Shown: one piece after another, positions 1 to 7,900 of the stretch
Position numbering within the stretch: position 1 is the stretch's first letter
Layout of the letters: the number at the start of each line of letters is the position of its first letter
DNA from: Candidatus Heimdallarchaeota archaeon
Lineage (GTDB): Archaea > Asgardarchaeota > Heimdallarchaeia > Heimdallarchaeales > Heimdallarchaeaceae
Length of the DNA: 60,026 bases
Assembly: GCA_030607575.1 (NCBI GenBank)
Contig: JAUWJS010000003.1
Coordinates: 1-60,026 of the forward strand
Direction of reading: 5' to 3'
Position numbers and translations under genes: made by a program
The notes under the pieces: model-generated
Databases searched by the model: none
What the model saw: only the letters and a program-made list of their open reading frames with translations
Told to the model about the DNA's origin: nothing

Positions 1-716
1 AATTCGATGACTTTGGAAAAGGAATCTGTTGCTTGTACAAAATCTTGTTTTGCTTCTAGAGTCTTCCCTAGTTGAAACCAAGCTTGTAAGTTTTCTTCAT
101 TGATTTTAGTTGCTGATCGAAAATAATCTTCAGCTCGATCATAATTGTCTAGATCTAAAAAAGTATCACCAATTTGCATGAGAACTTTTTCATTTTTTGG
201 GTCGAGTTGCTCAGCTTTCATTAGATTGTTCCAGCTCTCAATTTCATTTCCCATCTTTTTGTAAATAGTTGACAAAATACTATAAACAGTAATATTTTCT
301 TCATATTCAAGGAAATTTGTAAATGCCTTAGTTGCATCAAAATATTCCCCTATTTCATAATATAAATCTCCAATTTTATTCCAGAGAAGGTATCTTTTAG
401 GATCTAATTCACATACTTTCTTCCATGAGATGAGAGCTTGATTCCAGTTCTTCAAACTATAATAGACATCTCCAAGAAGTTCTAATGTTTTTAGATTCTC
501 AGGATTGATTTCAATTGATCGATTAAGATAATTGAAAGCAAGTTGTGAATTACCAGCTAGATGATAGATCTTTGCAATGAAATTAAGAAATGAAACTTCA
601 TTTTCATAAGAAGAAACTTGTTTTTCCAAGAGCTCGATAGCTTCCGCAATCTTATCTTTTTCAATCAATCTTTCAGCTTCATCAAAGATAACGGTTAAAT
701 CATTTTCTTCGAACAT
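1..716 (-). CDS. TPR repeat protein, 3' end cut by window edge
   Basis: The minus-strand frame is open from an ATG at 716 to the window edge, giving the first 238 residues of a longer protein. It begins MFEENDLTVI and is built of about six helix-turn-helix units of roughly 34 residues with TPR-type spacing: small and aromatic residues at the packing positions and a P at unit ends (INPEN, LDPKR, LDPKN). TPR arrays bind peptides and act as scaffolds, so the partner cannot be told from sequence. There is no signal peptide or membrane segment in the visible part, so it is probably cytosolic. It is divergent from the gene at 822, and the gap of about 105 bases holds both promoters. The C-terminal part lies outside the window, so an additional effector domain cannot be excluded. 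Confidence 0.85.
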   Translation of the reverse strand, partial: MFEENDLTVIFDEAERLIEKDKIAEAIELLEKQVSSYENEVSFLNFIAKIYHLAGNSQLAFNYLNRSIEINPENLKTLELLGDVYYSLKNWNQALISWKKVCELDPKRYLLWNKIGDLYYEIGEYFDATKAFTNFLEYEENITVYSILSTIYKKMGNEIESWNNLMKAEQLDPKNEKVLMQIGDTFLDLDNYDRAEDYFRSATKINEENLQAWFQLGKTLEAKQDFVQATDSFSKVIE

Positions 717-821
717 CAATATTTAAACAGAAATCTTCCCTTAAGAATATTGCGAAATAATGTTTTCTTTAGAAGAGAAGTACAGAAAATTTTAAGTTCA
801 ACATAGGATTTAGTATTATAG

Positions 822-1718
822 ATGTTTCAGGTTATTGCTAAAAGGGATGATGAAAAAGGATATCAGATTTCAATTTCAGATTTACCTGCAGAAATATCAA
901 AGGATTCTATCGTTTTCATGCCTGAATTGTCTACAAAACAACAGCAACACACAAAATATGTTTCAAAATATACTCATACAACAGGTAATGTGATTGTGAA
1001 ACTTGTTAGAAGTGATGGTTTTGATCCTTTCGGAAGACCAAAGTCATTATCTCACAGTTTGGTTATTCCTTCTGAGGAATATAATACCCATTCTTTACTT
1101 TATTACACTTCTCCCCTTTATCTCACACAGTTCTTCGATGATATTAATCGAGAGGATAAAATTATTTCTCCAGACACATTCAAAAATACGGAAAATAGAA
1201 TTCTAGAAAAAATAGACTTAACCTTGCTGAGAGAAATAGTTGCAGCAGTTATGATCGAGCCAAGAGTTACACTTTTGCCTGATTTAGATTCAATGGGTGT
1301 TCTTGAGCTCTCAAGCTTAATAGACAAAGTCATACCTTTCGAAGCTTCTTATGACTTCTCACTGATAACCTATTCAGACAAAAGCTGCAATAAATTCCTT
1401 GTTCATAATGTCATATATTTCTTCAGCAAGGATCAGAAGATAAAGGGAGGAATCAGCTTAAGAAATGTGAGTTCTAAAGTCAGGAAAATAGCTAAAGAAG
1501 AATCTAATTATCTTAACAATTTAATTGAAATGATTATCAAAGAAGAGTATGAACAAATCTTGGAAGAACATGCTAAATGGGTAATTGGAAAGTATTATAA
1601 TGACCATAAAGATTTACAGAAGTTATTTACCAAAAGATATCAACTAGATATCCCCTTCTCAAGGAGAAATAAGTTTCATGCTCGACTTGTTAAATCTCTA
1701 GCTTCTTTTTATGGTTGA
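822..1718 (+). CDS. Unrecognised cytosolic protein, 298 aa
   Basis: I do not recognise this protein with confidence. It has no signal peptide or membrane helix. The first 110 residues look like a beta-rich domain with a run FGRPKSLSHSLVIP near residues 70-85. This vaguely recalls the N-terminal domain of bacterial GTPase-associated proteins (GAP1-N), where a G-R-x-G/K and S/T-H-S/T-L-hydrophobic pattern is conserved. The remainder is mostly helical and charged, ending in a basic tail. The ATG at 822 is the first in the frame and lies some 100 bases from the divergent TPR gene. The gene stands alone, with a T-rich stretch after its stop. The GAP1-N idea is a weak pattern match only. Confidence 0.6.
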   Translation: MFQVIAKRDDEKGYQISISDLPAEISKDSIVFMPELSTKQQQHTKYVSKYTHTTGNVIVKLVRSDGFDPFGRPKSLSHSLVIPSEEYNTHSLLYYTSPLYLTQFFDDINREDKIISPDTFKNTENRILEKIDLTLLREIVAAVMIEPRVTLLPDLDSMGVLELSSLIDKVIPFEASYDFSLITYSDKSCNKFLVHNVIYFFSKDQKIKGGISLRNVSSKVRKIAKEESNYLNNLIEMIIKEEYEQILEEHAKWVIGKYYNDHKDLQKLFTKRYQLDIPFSRRNKFHARLVKSLASFYG

Positions 1719-1759
1719 GTATAATTATTGTCATCTAGCTATGCTGTTATTTCAGTATT

Positions 1760-1809
1760 CTTTTTTTTGAAAAAAGATAAAAAATCCTTACTGAAAAAGC
1801 AAAGGATTT
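1760..1809. terminator. T-rich convergent terminator region with small hairpin
   Basis: Between the convergent genes ending at 1718 (+) and 1845 (-) there is a run of eight T from about 1761 on the plus strand, an A-rich block that reads as T-rich on the minus strand (1770-1785), and an 8-bp inverted repeat AAATCCTT/AAGGATTT (1782-1789 and 1802-1809). T runs are the usual archaeal termination signal. The hairpin may be incidental. Confidence 0.45.
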
Positions 1810-1844
1810 AAGGATCTGTTCCTGAAGTAGATATTTTTTTAGTC

Positions 1845-2255
1845 CTATTTGGAAGAGTATTTTGAACGAATTTCTTCAAAAGCTTCTTTACATTTTTCCT
1901 CAGTTAGATTAGAAATTGCATATTTCATGTTTTGACTTATTCTGTTTATTAGCTCCAGTAATTTTGTTTTAAGCTCTTCAACAGACATGCTAGAGTAAAG
2001 ATATTTGAAACCTCCTCTATCTAGGTTTATCTTCGTCTTTCTAACAACACCGATACCCATCAATCTCTGTATAGATCTTGAGATTGTTGCCCTGTCTTTT
2101 GGGATGATTTCAGTAATCCCCTTTATATCAACAGGTTGGATGTTCTTTATACACATCATAATCTCTAATTCATTTTCCGACAATGCGTATGCGGCTTTGA
2201 TAATTTCAAAACATGTAATTTCTTTAGAATCAAAAGAAGAAAGAGGGAAGGTCAT
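1845..2255 (-). CDS. Winged-helix transcriptional regulator (MarR/TrmB-like)
   Basis: This small DNA-binding protein of about 136 residues has a central winged helix (ALSENELEIMMCI, then a recognition helix near DRATISRSIQRLMGIGVV) followed by a wing and a C-terminal helical region suited to dimerisation. The layout matches archaeal MarR/TrmB-type regulators. It is the last gene of the minus-strand sulfur-relay operon and starts within a few bases of the DsrE stop. It is therefore likely co-transcribed and may regulate the operon. A TTG at 2264 is also in frame; I prefer the ATG at 2255. No cysteine pair that would make an obvious redox sensor is seen, apart from single cysteines in the HTH region and C-terminal helix. 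Confidence 0.75.
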   Translation of the reverse strand: MTFPLSSFDSKEITCFEIIKAAYALSENELEIMMCIKNIQPVDIKGITEIIPKDRATISRSIQRLMGIGVVRKTKINLDRGGFKYLYSSMSVEELKTKLLELINRISQNMKYAISNLTEEKCKEAFEEIRSKYSSK

Positions 2256-2265
2256 TCTAATCAAC

Positions 2266-2646
2266 TCAGAAAGTATATGTTACATCTGCTTCCAAAGATT
2301 CTGTAACTAAGTACATTCCACCAACAATATCATCGACTTCATCAATCAAATCTTCGCGAGTAAGATTGTACATATCTAAGACTGGACTGCAGACATATAT
2401 CTGAACTCCAGCTTCTTTTGCTTCTTGAATGGTTTCAAGCAAAGTATTTTCTTTACCGATTGCTTTTAGCTTATCAGGTACTCCTTTCTTCATAAGTAAA
2501 CCTGCTGACATAGTATAGATCATCTTAACTTCAGCTTCAAGTAAAGATGCTAGGGTTGCTAAATGAAGAGGGGGTTCCAATCTGTCTTTGAACTCTTCTC
2601 CATGAGTCACTAAAAAAATAATTTTTTGAGTTGACAAGATTAACAC
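2266..2646 (-). CDS. DsrE/TusD-like sulfur-carrier protein
   Basis: This is a 126-residue DsrE-fold protein. It starts with a beta strand, IIFLVTHG, followed by a helix, and carries a cysteine in the segment VQIYVCSPVLDM, the position used as persulfide carrier in DsrE/TusD-type proteins. The family passes sulfane sulfur between TusA-like partners and sulfur oxidation or tRNA thiolation enzymes. The GTG start directly follows the stop codon of the DsrE2 gene, so translational coupling is likely. It sits in a five-gene sulfur-relay operon, which supports the call. The substrate and direction of sulfur flow cannot be read from sequence. Confidence 0.8.
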   Translation of the reverse strand: MLILSTQKIIFLVTHGEEFKDRLEPPLHLATLASLLEAEVKMIYTMSAGLLMKKGVPDKLKAIGKENTLLETIQEAKEAGVQIYVCSPVLDMYNLTREDLIDEVDDIVGGMYLVTESLEADVTYTF

Positions 2647-3120
2647 CTACATATACAATGTAATATCAGCTTCAGAAGCGAACTCTAAGAATGCTGCAGC
2701 GCCACCAACTTCACATTCATTAATAAGTTGTTTTCGCTTGATCTTCATGACATCCATGGTCATTTGACATGCAATTAATTTGGCACCTGCTTCAACAGTT
2801 AGATCCATGAGCTCTTGAAGTTTAGCAACATTTGCACCTTTCATCCAGCTTTTCATCATCATTGTAGCCATACCTGTCATACCTGGTAATATACCAACAA
2901 TTTGTGGTATCGGCATTGGCATTGCTGTTTCACCAGCTGGAGTTACTTTCAATTTATTCAATTTATTCTTCTTTAACATATTCAAACCAAAGAAAGTAAA
3001 GAAGATACCTACTTCATAATCCATTGCAGCTGCAGTTGTAGCCAATATAAGTGGAGGATAAGCTCCAGGAATATCAGCTTTTGAAGCTATAATGGCCAAT
3101 CTTTTCTTTTTTTCAGACAT
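2647..3120 (-). CDS. DsrE2 family peroxiredoxin-like sulfurtransferase
   Basis: This 157-residue protein of the DsrE2 (DrsE_2) type starts with a Rossmann-like strand (KRLAIIASKADIPGAYPPL) and has a hydrophobic, Met-rich central insert (about residues 75-100) that is typical of this subgroup and may contact the membrane. The likely sulfur-carrying cysteine is in LIACQMTMDVM near residue 118. In sulfur-oxidising microbes DsrE2 is usually coded beside tusA and rhodanese or heterodisulfide-reductase genes. Here it lies between tusA (stop 3134) and the smaller dsrE gene (start 2646), strongly suggesting one sulfur-transfer module. Confidence 0.85.
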   Translation of the reverse strand: MSEKKKRLAIIASKADIPGAYPPLILATTAAAMDYEVGIFFTFFGLNMLKKNKLNKLKVTPAGETAMPMPIPQIVGILPGMTGMATMMMKSWMKGANVAKLQELMDLTVEAGAKLIACQMTMDVMKIKRKQLINECEVGGAAAFLEFASEADITLYM

Positions 3121-3133
3121 ATTTAATTCCTCA

Positions 3134-3373
3134 TTATTTTGTTTTTTTGATTATATAGCGAAAAATCCCGTTTTCTGTAGATTGATCTGCTAATTCATGT
3201 CCAGTAGAATTGGTCCAAGCTTTGAAGTCTGCAACTGATCCAGGATCTGTAGATAGAACTTCCAAAAACTCTCCAATTTCAATATCTGCTATTGCTTTTT
3301 TTGTTTTCAGAATTGGCAGAGGACAACTAAGATTCTTTGCATCTAGTGTTTTTGCGATTTTTATTTCAGACAT
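3134..3373 (-). CDS. tusA: TusA/SirA-like sulfur carrier protein (copy 1)
   Basis: This 79-residue TusA-fold protein carries the signature LDAKNLSCPLPILKTKKAI, in which the CPxP cysteine (about residue 17) carries the persulfide. The length and the second conserved block (LEVLSTDPGSVADFKAW) fit the family. TusA proteins accept sulfur from cysteine desulfurases, rhodaneses or reduced sulfur compounds and hand it to DsrE-type partners. It is placed between an SQR-like flavoprotein and DsrE2. A second TusA (4540-4779) opens the same operon, so the two copies probably have distinct partners. Confidence 0.93.
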   Translation of the reverse strand: MSEIKIAKTLDAKNLSCPLPILKTKKAIADIEIGEFLEVLSTDPGSVADFKAWTNSTGHELADQSTENGIFRYIIKKTK

Positions 3374-3385
3374 TTTTTTTTCACC

Positions 3386-4528
3386 TTACAAATAGCCTTT
3401 GATTAAGGCTTTAAAATATACAATTTTGAATGATCTTTTGAATAATCCATATAGTAATAGATTGTGTAAACCAATTTTTATTGGTGGATGTTTATAGTTG
3501 AATACTAACAATAATGATCGACGGAAAGAGGTTACGACAAAACAAACAGTAAAGCCATTATATTTCTTGGTTGGTTCCTTACCGTCTATTTCAAGTAAAA
3601 GATTTTTTATTAATGCAGATGATGCAAAATGAGCAGCTGCTCCTGATTTGGAGATTGGTATATCTGTGCAATCACCAATAGCATACATATTATCTTGATT
3701 TTTTACTTTGAGTGTAAATCTATCTGCAGGAACAAAACCTTCTCTATCTCCTAAACCAGATTCAATAATTACTTTGTTACCTTTATGCGGTGGAATAAGT
3801 ACTAAAAGATCGTAATCAATCTCTTCTCCTTCAAGAGAAATAATTTTTTGATTGTTTTTATCAACAGTCTCATAATTAAAAAATTCACCAAATTCAATTC
3901 CTCGTTCATCAAAGTACTTTTGAATCTTTTTAGATACTCGGGGTTCAGGATATGGACGCATAAGTGGATACAAATATTTTATCGTTGTTTTATCTCGTAG
4001 ATTCTTTTGTCTAAGAAATTTATCTAGTACGAAGGTAAATTCGGCGGGGGCAGGAGGGCACTTATATGGTACTGTAGTAGGAGATATTACAATTGTACCT
4101 CCTTTGAAGTTTTTTAGAGCTTCTTGGAGCTTTTTTGTAGCATCTAACAAGTAGAAATGATGTATATTGTCTTCATCATAGGCATTAACGGTCTCTATAT
4201 CCATTTTAGCTCCTGTAGCTAAAACAACATAATCATAATGAAGAGTATCTTTGTTAGCTAAAGCGATAGTTCTCTTTTCTGAATCAATTTTTAGTGCTGT
4301 TGTACGTAACCAATTTACTTTGCCACTTAAAACCTTATTAACAGGTTTAATGAATTTTTTTTGTGGAGTGTTTTTAAATCCCCAAAAAACGAATTGAGGT
4401 TCATAAATATTGATTTCTTTAGGTTCAATTAAAATTACTTGGGCATCCTTTCTGCGCAACTTCTTTACTAATTTATTAGCAACGGAAATTCCAGCAAAAC
4501 CGCCTCCAACAACCACGATGTTTTTCAT
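3386..4528 (-). CDS. SQR-like FAD-dependent pyridine nucleotide-disulfide oxidoreductase
   Basis: This 380-residue flavoprotein has an N-terminal FAD-binding Rossmann motif VVGGGFAGISVA (residues 5-16), a second nucleotide-binding stretch (YDYVVLATGA), and the second FAD contact YAIGDCTDIP near residue 285. A cysteine in PYKCPPAPAE (about residue 157) sits where sulfide:quinone oxidoreductases have a redox cysteine. The hydrophobic C-terminus (residues 330-380) may dock to the membrane. The family oxidises sulfide to sulfane sulfur and passes electrons to quinones. Flanking tusA genes fit a role in producing persulfide for the relay. The exact acceptor is unknown and it could be a related NADH dehydrogenase-like or CoA-disulfide reductase-like enzyme. 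Confidence 0.82.
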   Translation of the reverse strand: MKNIVVVGGGFAGISVANKLVKKLRRKDAQVILIEPKEINIYEPQFVFWGFKNTPQKKFIKPVNKVLSGKVNWLRTTALKIDSEKRTIALANKDTLHYDYVVLATGAKMDIETVNAYDEDNIHHFYLLDATKKLQEALKNFKGGTIVISPTTVPYKCPPAPAEFTFVLDKFLRQKNLRDKTTIKYLYPLMRPYPEPRVSKKIQKYFDERGIEFGEFFNYETVDKNNQKIISLEGEEIDYDLLVLIPPHKGNKVIIESGLGDREGFVPADRFTLKVKNQDNMYAIGDCTDIPISKSGAAAHFASSALIKNLLLEIDGKEPTKKYNGFTVCFVVTSFRRSLLLVFNYKHPPIKIGLHNLLLYGLFKRSFKIVYFKALIKGYL

Positions 4529-4539
4529 TGATTATTCCT

Positions 4540-4779
4540 CTAGTGTAGTTTCTTAACGATATATTTGTCGTGATCTTCTAGGTTGATAATTTCAACTAAT
4601 TCATGTTTTGCTTTCTTAAGCCATGCAGGAACATCAGTACGGGTTCCCTCATCAGAACTAAGAAGAGCTATATGCTCGCCTACTTCAGCTTGACGAATCA
4701 TTTTAATCAATTCCATCATTGGGCCAGGGCAGAAGGATCCCCGCGCATCTACTTCTATTGCTATTTCATATTCGGTCAT
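4540..4779 (-). CDS. tusA: TusA/SirA-like sulfur carrier protein (copy 2)
   Basis: This second 79-residue TusA protein is the first gene of the minus-strand sulfur operon. It has the signature VDARGSFCPGPMMELIKMI with the catalytic cysteine in CPGP. Its second half (IALLSSDEGTRTDVPAWLKKAKHEL) matches the family. The CPGP variant is common in TusA copies coded next to DsrE-type proteins, whereas the downstream copy has CPLP. The promoter should lie in the 155-base gap before the divergent carboxypeptidase gene at 4935. Confidence 0.92.
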   Translation of the reverse strand: MTEYEIAIEVDARGSFCPGPMMELIKMIRQAEVGEHIALLSSDEGTRTDVPAWLKKAKHELVEIINLEDHDKYIVKKLH

Positions 4780-4934
4780 GCACTCACCGTTGTTTTCGAT
4801 TATGACACGTCAATGCACATCCGCTTTTAAGCATTTGCTTTTGTATACAATGTTGTTCTGTATATTTCTCATGAATGATACTCAGGACCTATTCGTGAAT
4901 AGAGAAATTAATAAAGTCTAAAGCTCATCTCAAA

Positions 4935-6632
4935 ATGATGAACAATAGAGTTAAAGCCTATTCATTTTTCATTATATTTTTGATTCTCAACTCACAAAGC
5001 CTTACACAAATGATCTCTTCAGCGTCTGTTTTTCATAGAGTAAAAGGCGATGATTCTGTTGTTTATAGATGGATATGGGAGGAGCTAGAAGGTGCTCCTG
5101 GAGCAATTAACGGTGATGATGTTGTTTTTTGGGGAGATGGATTAGGTCCTTATCATAATTATACAGAGATATCTTCAAAATTGATTAACCTTAATTCAAC
5201 ATTTCCAGAATTCATTGATTTATTTTCAATTGGTCAAACCTGGCATGGGAGAGAAATTTGGTGTGTTAAGCTTACTAATGAAACAGTTACTACTTCTAAA
5301 ACAGAATATTACATTGTGGGTGAACATCATGCTCGTGAGCTAATTTCAGTTGAGAACTGCTTGTATTTTATCGATAAAATCATCTATGAAACAGGTTTTG
5401 GTCTGTATGAAACTCTTCTTTCTTCTACTGAAATTTATGTTATTCCTATGCTCAATCCAGATGGTCTATCAATCATGCATTTTTATCCAGAACAAAGAAA
5501 GAACCTTAGACCTATTGATGATGATGGAGATAATGTTACTGATGCTAATTTAGATGGCTTTCTTGATGATGAACTGGAACGAATATATTTCTGGAATGAT
5601 ACTACAAATATATCAGAAATATTGCTAGAAGACCTAGATGGTGATTTATCAATAGCAGAGGATTTACCGGGGGGAGTAGATTTAAATCGAAATTATGGTG
5701 CATATTGGAATGGATCTGGTTCTTCTCCTGATGAAATTGATCCGCTATATAGAGGACCAGAATCCTTCAGTGAAAATGAAACTCAAGCTCTTCGTGGTTT
5801 TATGCAGCAACACTATTTCAATTTTGCTTTAAGCCTTCATAGTGGTATTAGAGCTATAATCCCACCTTGGGGCTACAATGGTTCTCTACCTTCAAAAGAT
5901 GAAGCAGAATTTAATGCTCTACTGTTTCAGCTTAAATCCTTAACACTTTTTCCGTATTGGAATGAAACTGCAGGTTATCTAGCAAATGGTGCATGGGAGG
6001 ATTATAGTTATCTTTATCATGATATTATTTGTTTCACTTTGGAAGTTTATGAAGCCATCTGGAATGGTTATTACTTTGATTACTTCAATCCCTCAGGAGA
6101 TGGAATTCTCAGTAACTGTGAAAATGTATTTAATGCTCTAGTTTTCATGGCGGAAGGTCCTCAATTAACATATTCAAACAGCTTACCATCAATCACGGTT
6201 ACAAATCCTCTAAGTCCCAACCAAGTATTCGAAAATTATACTATTAGTTGGTCAATGTCAGATGAAGATGATGACAGTTTGAATTGTTCTGTAATGGTAT
6301 CCCCTGATGGATATGATTGGACTGTATTGGCAAGCAATCTTTTTAACGAAACAAGTTTCCTCTGGGATGTTCATGATTTTCAACCCGGATCTTACTATCT
6401 CAAAGTTGCAGTTTCTGATGGACAAAATTGGATAACAGATACTAGTGAAATAAGATTAAATGTTAACAAAGAAGCTGAAAGATCCCAATTTGGTTTCTGG
6501 TTATTAGCAATTCTGTTTGGAGGGTTAGCTACAATCTTCATATTCTTCAATATCCGTAAACAAAAAGGTGTTAGTAAAGTATGGGGAGGGGAGCTTTACG
6601 AAGATGAACCAGTAAAAGAAGGTGAAAAATAG
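4935..6632 (+). CDS. Secreted, membrane-anchored M14 zinc carboxypeptidase
   Basis: This 565-residue exported metallocarboxypeptidase has a signal peptide at residues 1-30, then the M14 catalytic domain. Zinc ligands are H132 and E135 in HARE and the histidine in SLHSG (H302). Substrate-binding arginine and asparagine lie in DLNRNYGAYW (about 249-258), and the catalytic glutamate is in FTLEVYEA (about 370). Between them is an unusual Asp/Gly-rich insert (residues 195-243) with DDDGD and DLDGD, resembling calcium-binding loops. A beta-sandwich-like region follows from about 410, then a C-terminal membrane helix (about 520-542) and a short cytosolic tail. It should cleave C-terminal residues from peptides outside the cell. 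Several N-x-S/T sites would suit archaeal N-glycosylation. Confidence 0.9.
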   Translation: MMNNRVKAYSFFIIFLILNSQSLTQMISSASVFHRVKGDDSVVYRWIWEELEGAPGAINGDDVVFWGDGLGPYHNYTEISSKLINLNSTFPEFIDLFSIGQTWHGREIWCVKLTNETVTTSKTEYYIVGEHHARELISVENCLYFIDKIIYETGFGLYETLLSSTEIYVIPMLNPDGLSIMHFYPEQRKNLRPIDDDGDNVTDANLDGFLDDELERIYFWNDTTNISEILLEDLDGDLSIAEDLPGGVDLNRNYGAYWNGSGSSPDEIDPLYRGPESFSENETQALRGFMQQHYFNFALSLHSGIRAIIPPWGYNGSLPSKDEAEFNALLFQLKSLTLFPYWNETAGYLANGAWEDYSYLYHDIICFTLEVYEAIWNGYYFDYFNPSGDGILSNCENVFNALVFMAEGPQLTYSNSLPSITVTNPLSPNQVFENYTISWSMSDEDDDSLNCSVMVSPDGYDWTVLASNLFNETSFLWDVHDFQPGSYYLKVAVSDGQNWITDTSEIRLNVNKEAERSQFGFWLLAILFGGLATIFIFFNIRKQKGVSKVWGGELYEDEPVKEGEK

Positions 6633-6713
6633 TTTTTTAGTATGTGTAGCTAGCAAATTTTTTAAATTAAGTAAATAAGATATATTAGAGGAAAGGGTCA
6701 AAGGGGTTTCAAA

Positions 6714-7856
6714 ATGCATGATCCATTGTATGTATCACTGAAGTATGTAGTGGCAGCAGCTCTATTCTTAGGCTTTTTAGTTGCTATTTTCTTTGGGCGA
6801 AAAAGACAAAATCCCTTCTATATTCCTTGGTCTGTTTTTCTGCTTACTTTTGGTTTATTTCAAGTCATGGACGCACTAAATAATCAATTTGGAGTGTTTC
6901 AGAGAATCGAGGATGGATTACCTCCAGTAGGTAATGATACCTTGCTCTTTCGCATTCTTAACATTACTCAAGCCCTAGCAATGATATTTCTTCTTGCAGC
7001 AAGTTTAGAACAATCAATGATTGTACCACCAAGAGCAAGTAGAATTATTGCAGCAAGTTTAACTATTTTAGTTCTGTATTTCATTGTTATACCTTTGGAA
7101 GACACTCTTTTCAGCTTTGGAACTCTCACAATTTTAATATATAATAAATTAACTACGGAATTCTATGGTTTCATTTTTGGATTCATTGTTATATGTAGTG
7201 CTTTGTTATTGGTTCCAGTTTTTATTAGATATGTCAAACTATCAGTAATTTCAAAGAATAGAAGGATAAGATGGAAAGCTTACATTACTCTACTAGTGTT
7301 TTTGATGTTGATCGGGTTAGCCTTTCTAATGACTGTCCGAAGAAAAGTGAGTGAAAATGGGTTGAATGAAAATACTTTTGATCTTTTTGAGATAATTTAC
7401 TCATTTGTTGTAGTATTACTTATAGTAATTTATCAGAGCCAATCCGTTTCCCATGGTATTGAAACAATTCTAGTCGTTGATAAAGAAGGCAATCCTCTCC
7501 TAGGTTATTCTCCCTTTAGAAGGAGTAGAATCTCTTTTGAGGAGAAAATCATTGCCGCCTCCGGATATCTTTCTGGTCTTTTTCATTTCATCCAAAATTA
7601 TGTGGCAACTACAGAAAAAGAAGAATTCAAAGAAATTAAAACTACTTCGTCAACTCTCTCATTTTATGCTGGAGAGAAAATCTTTATGATTATTCAAACA
7701 AAAATCTCTGGCAACCGACTAGATAAATCAGCTAATATAACTCTCGCAGAATTAGACAAGTTCTTAGCTGATTTTGAAGCAAACAAATTACCAACAGAAA
7801 AACAAGTTGATGAGATGATTAATCTGTTAGAGAAAAACTTCTATTTGATTGCTTAA
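6714..7856 (+). CDS. Seven-helix membrane protein with longin/roadblock-like C-terminal domain
   Basis: This 380-residue protein has seven predicted membrane helices in the first 245 residues (e.g. YVVAAALFLGFLVAIFFG, ITLLVFLMLIGLAFLMTV, IIYSFVVVLLIVIY), followed by a cytosolic domain starting ILVVDKEGNPLLGY. The order strand, turn D-x-G-x-P, strand, helix with a large amphipathic face (ISFEEKIIAASGYLSGLFHFI), then three strands resembles the longin/roadblock-like fold that Asgard archaea use with small GTPases. The last 40 residues are helical. No catalytic motif is seen. It may be a membrane receptor or a platform for a GTPase. The fold call is by eye and needs structure prediction. Confidence 0.6.
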   Translation: MHDPLYVSLKYVVAAALFLGFLVAIFFGRKRQNPFYIPWSVFLLTFGLFQVMDALNNQFGVFQRIEDGLPPVGNDTLLFRILNITQALAMIFLLAASLEQSMIVPPRASRIIAASLTILVLYFIVIPLEDTLFSFGTLTILIYNKLTTEFYGFIFGFIVICSALLLVPVFIRYVKLSVISKNRRIRWKAYITLLVFLMLIGLAFLMTVRRKVSENGLNENTFDLFEIIYSFVVVLLIVIYQSQSVSHGIETILVVDKEGNPLLGYSPFRRSRISFEEKIIAASGYLSGLFHFIQNYVATTEKEEFKEIKTTSSTLSFYAGEKIFMIIQTKISGNRLDKSANITLAELDKFLADFEANKLPTEKQVDEMINLLEKNFYLIA

Positions 7857-7900
7857 TTCACGCACTAAAACTTATATCCTAAAAATCATATACTTCATTA

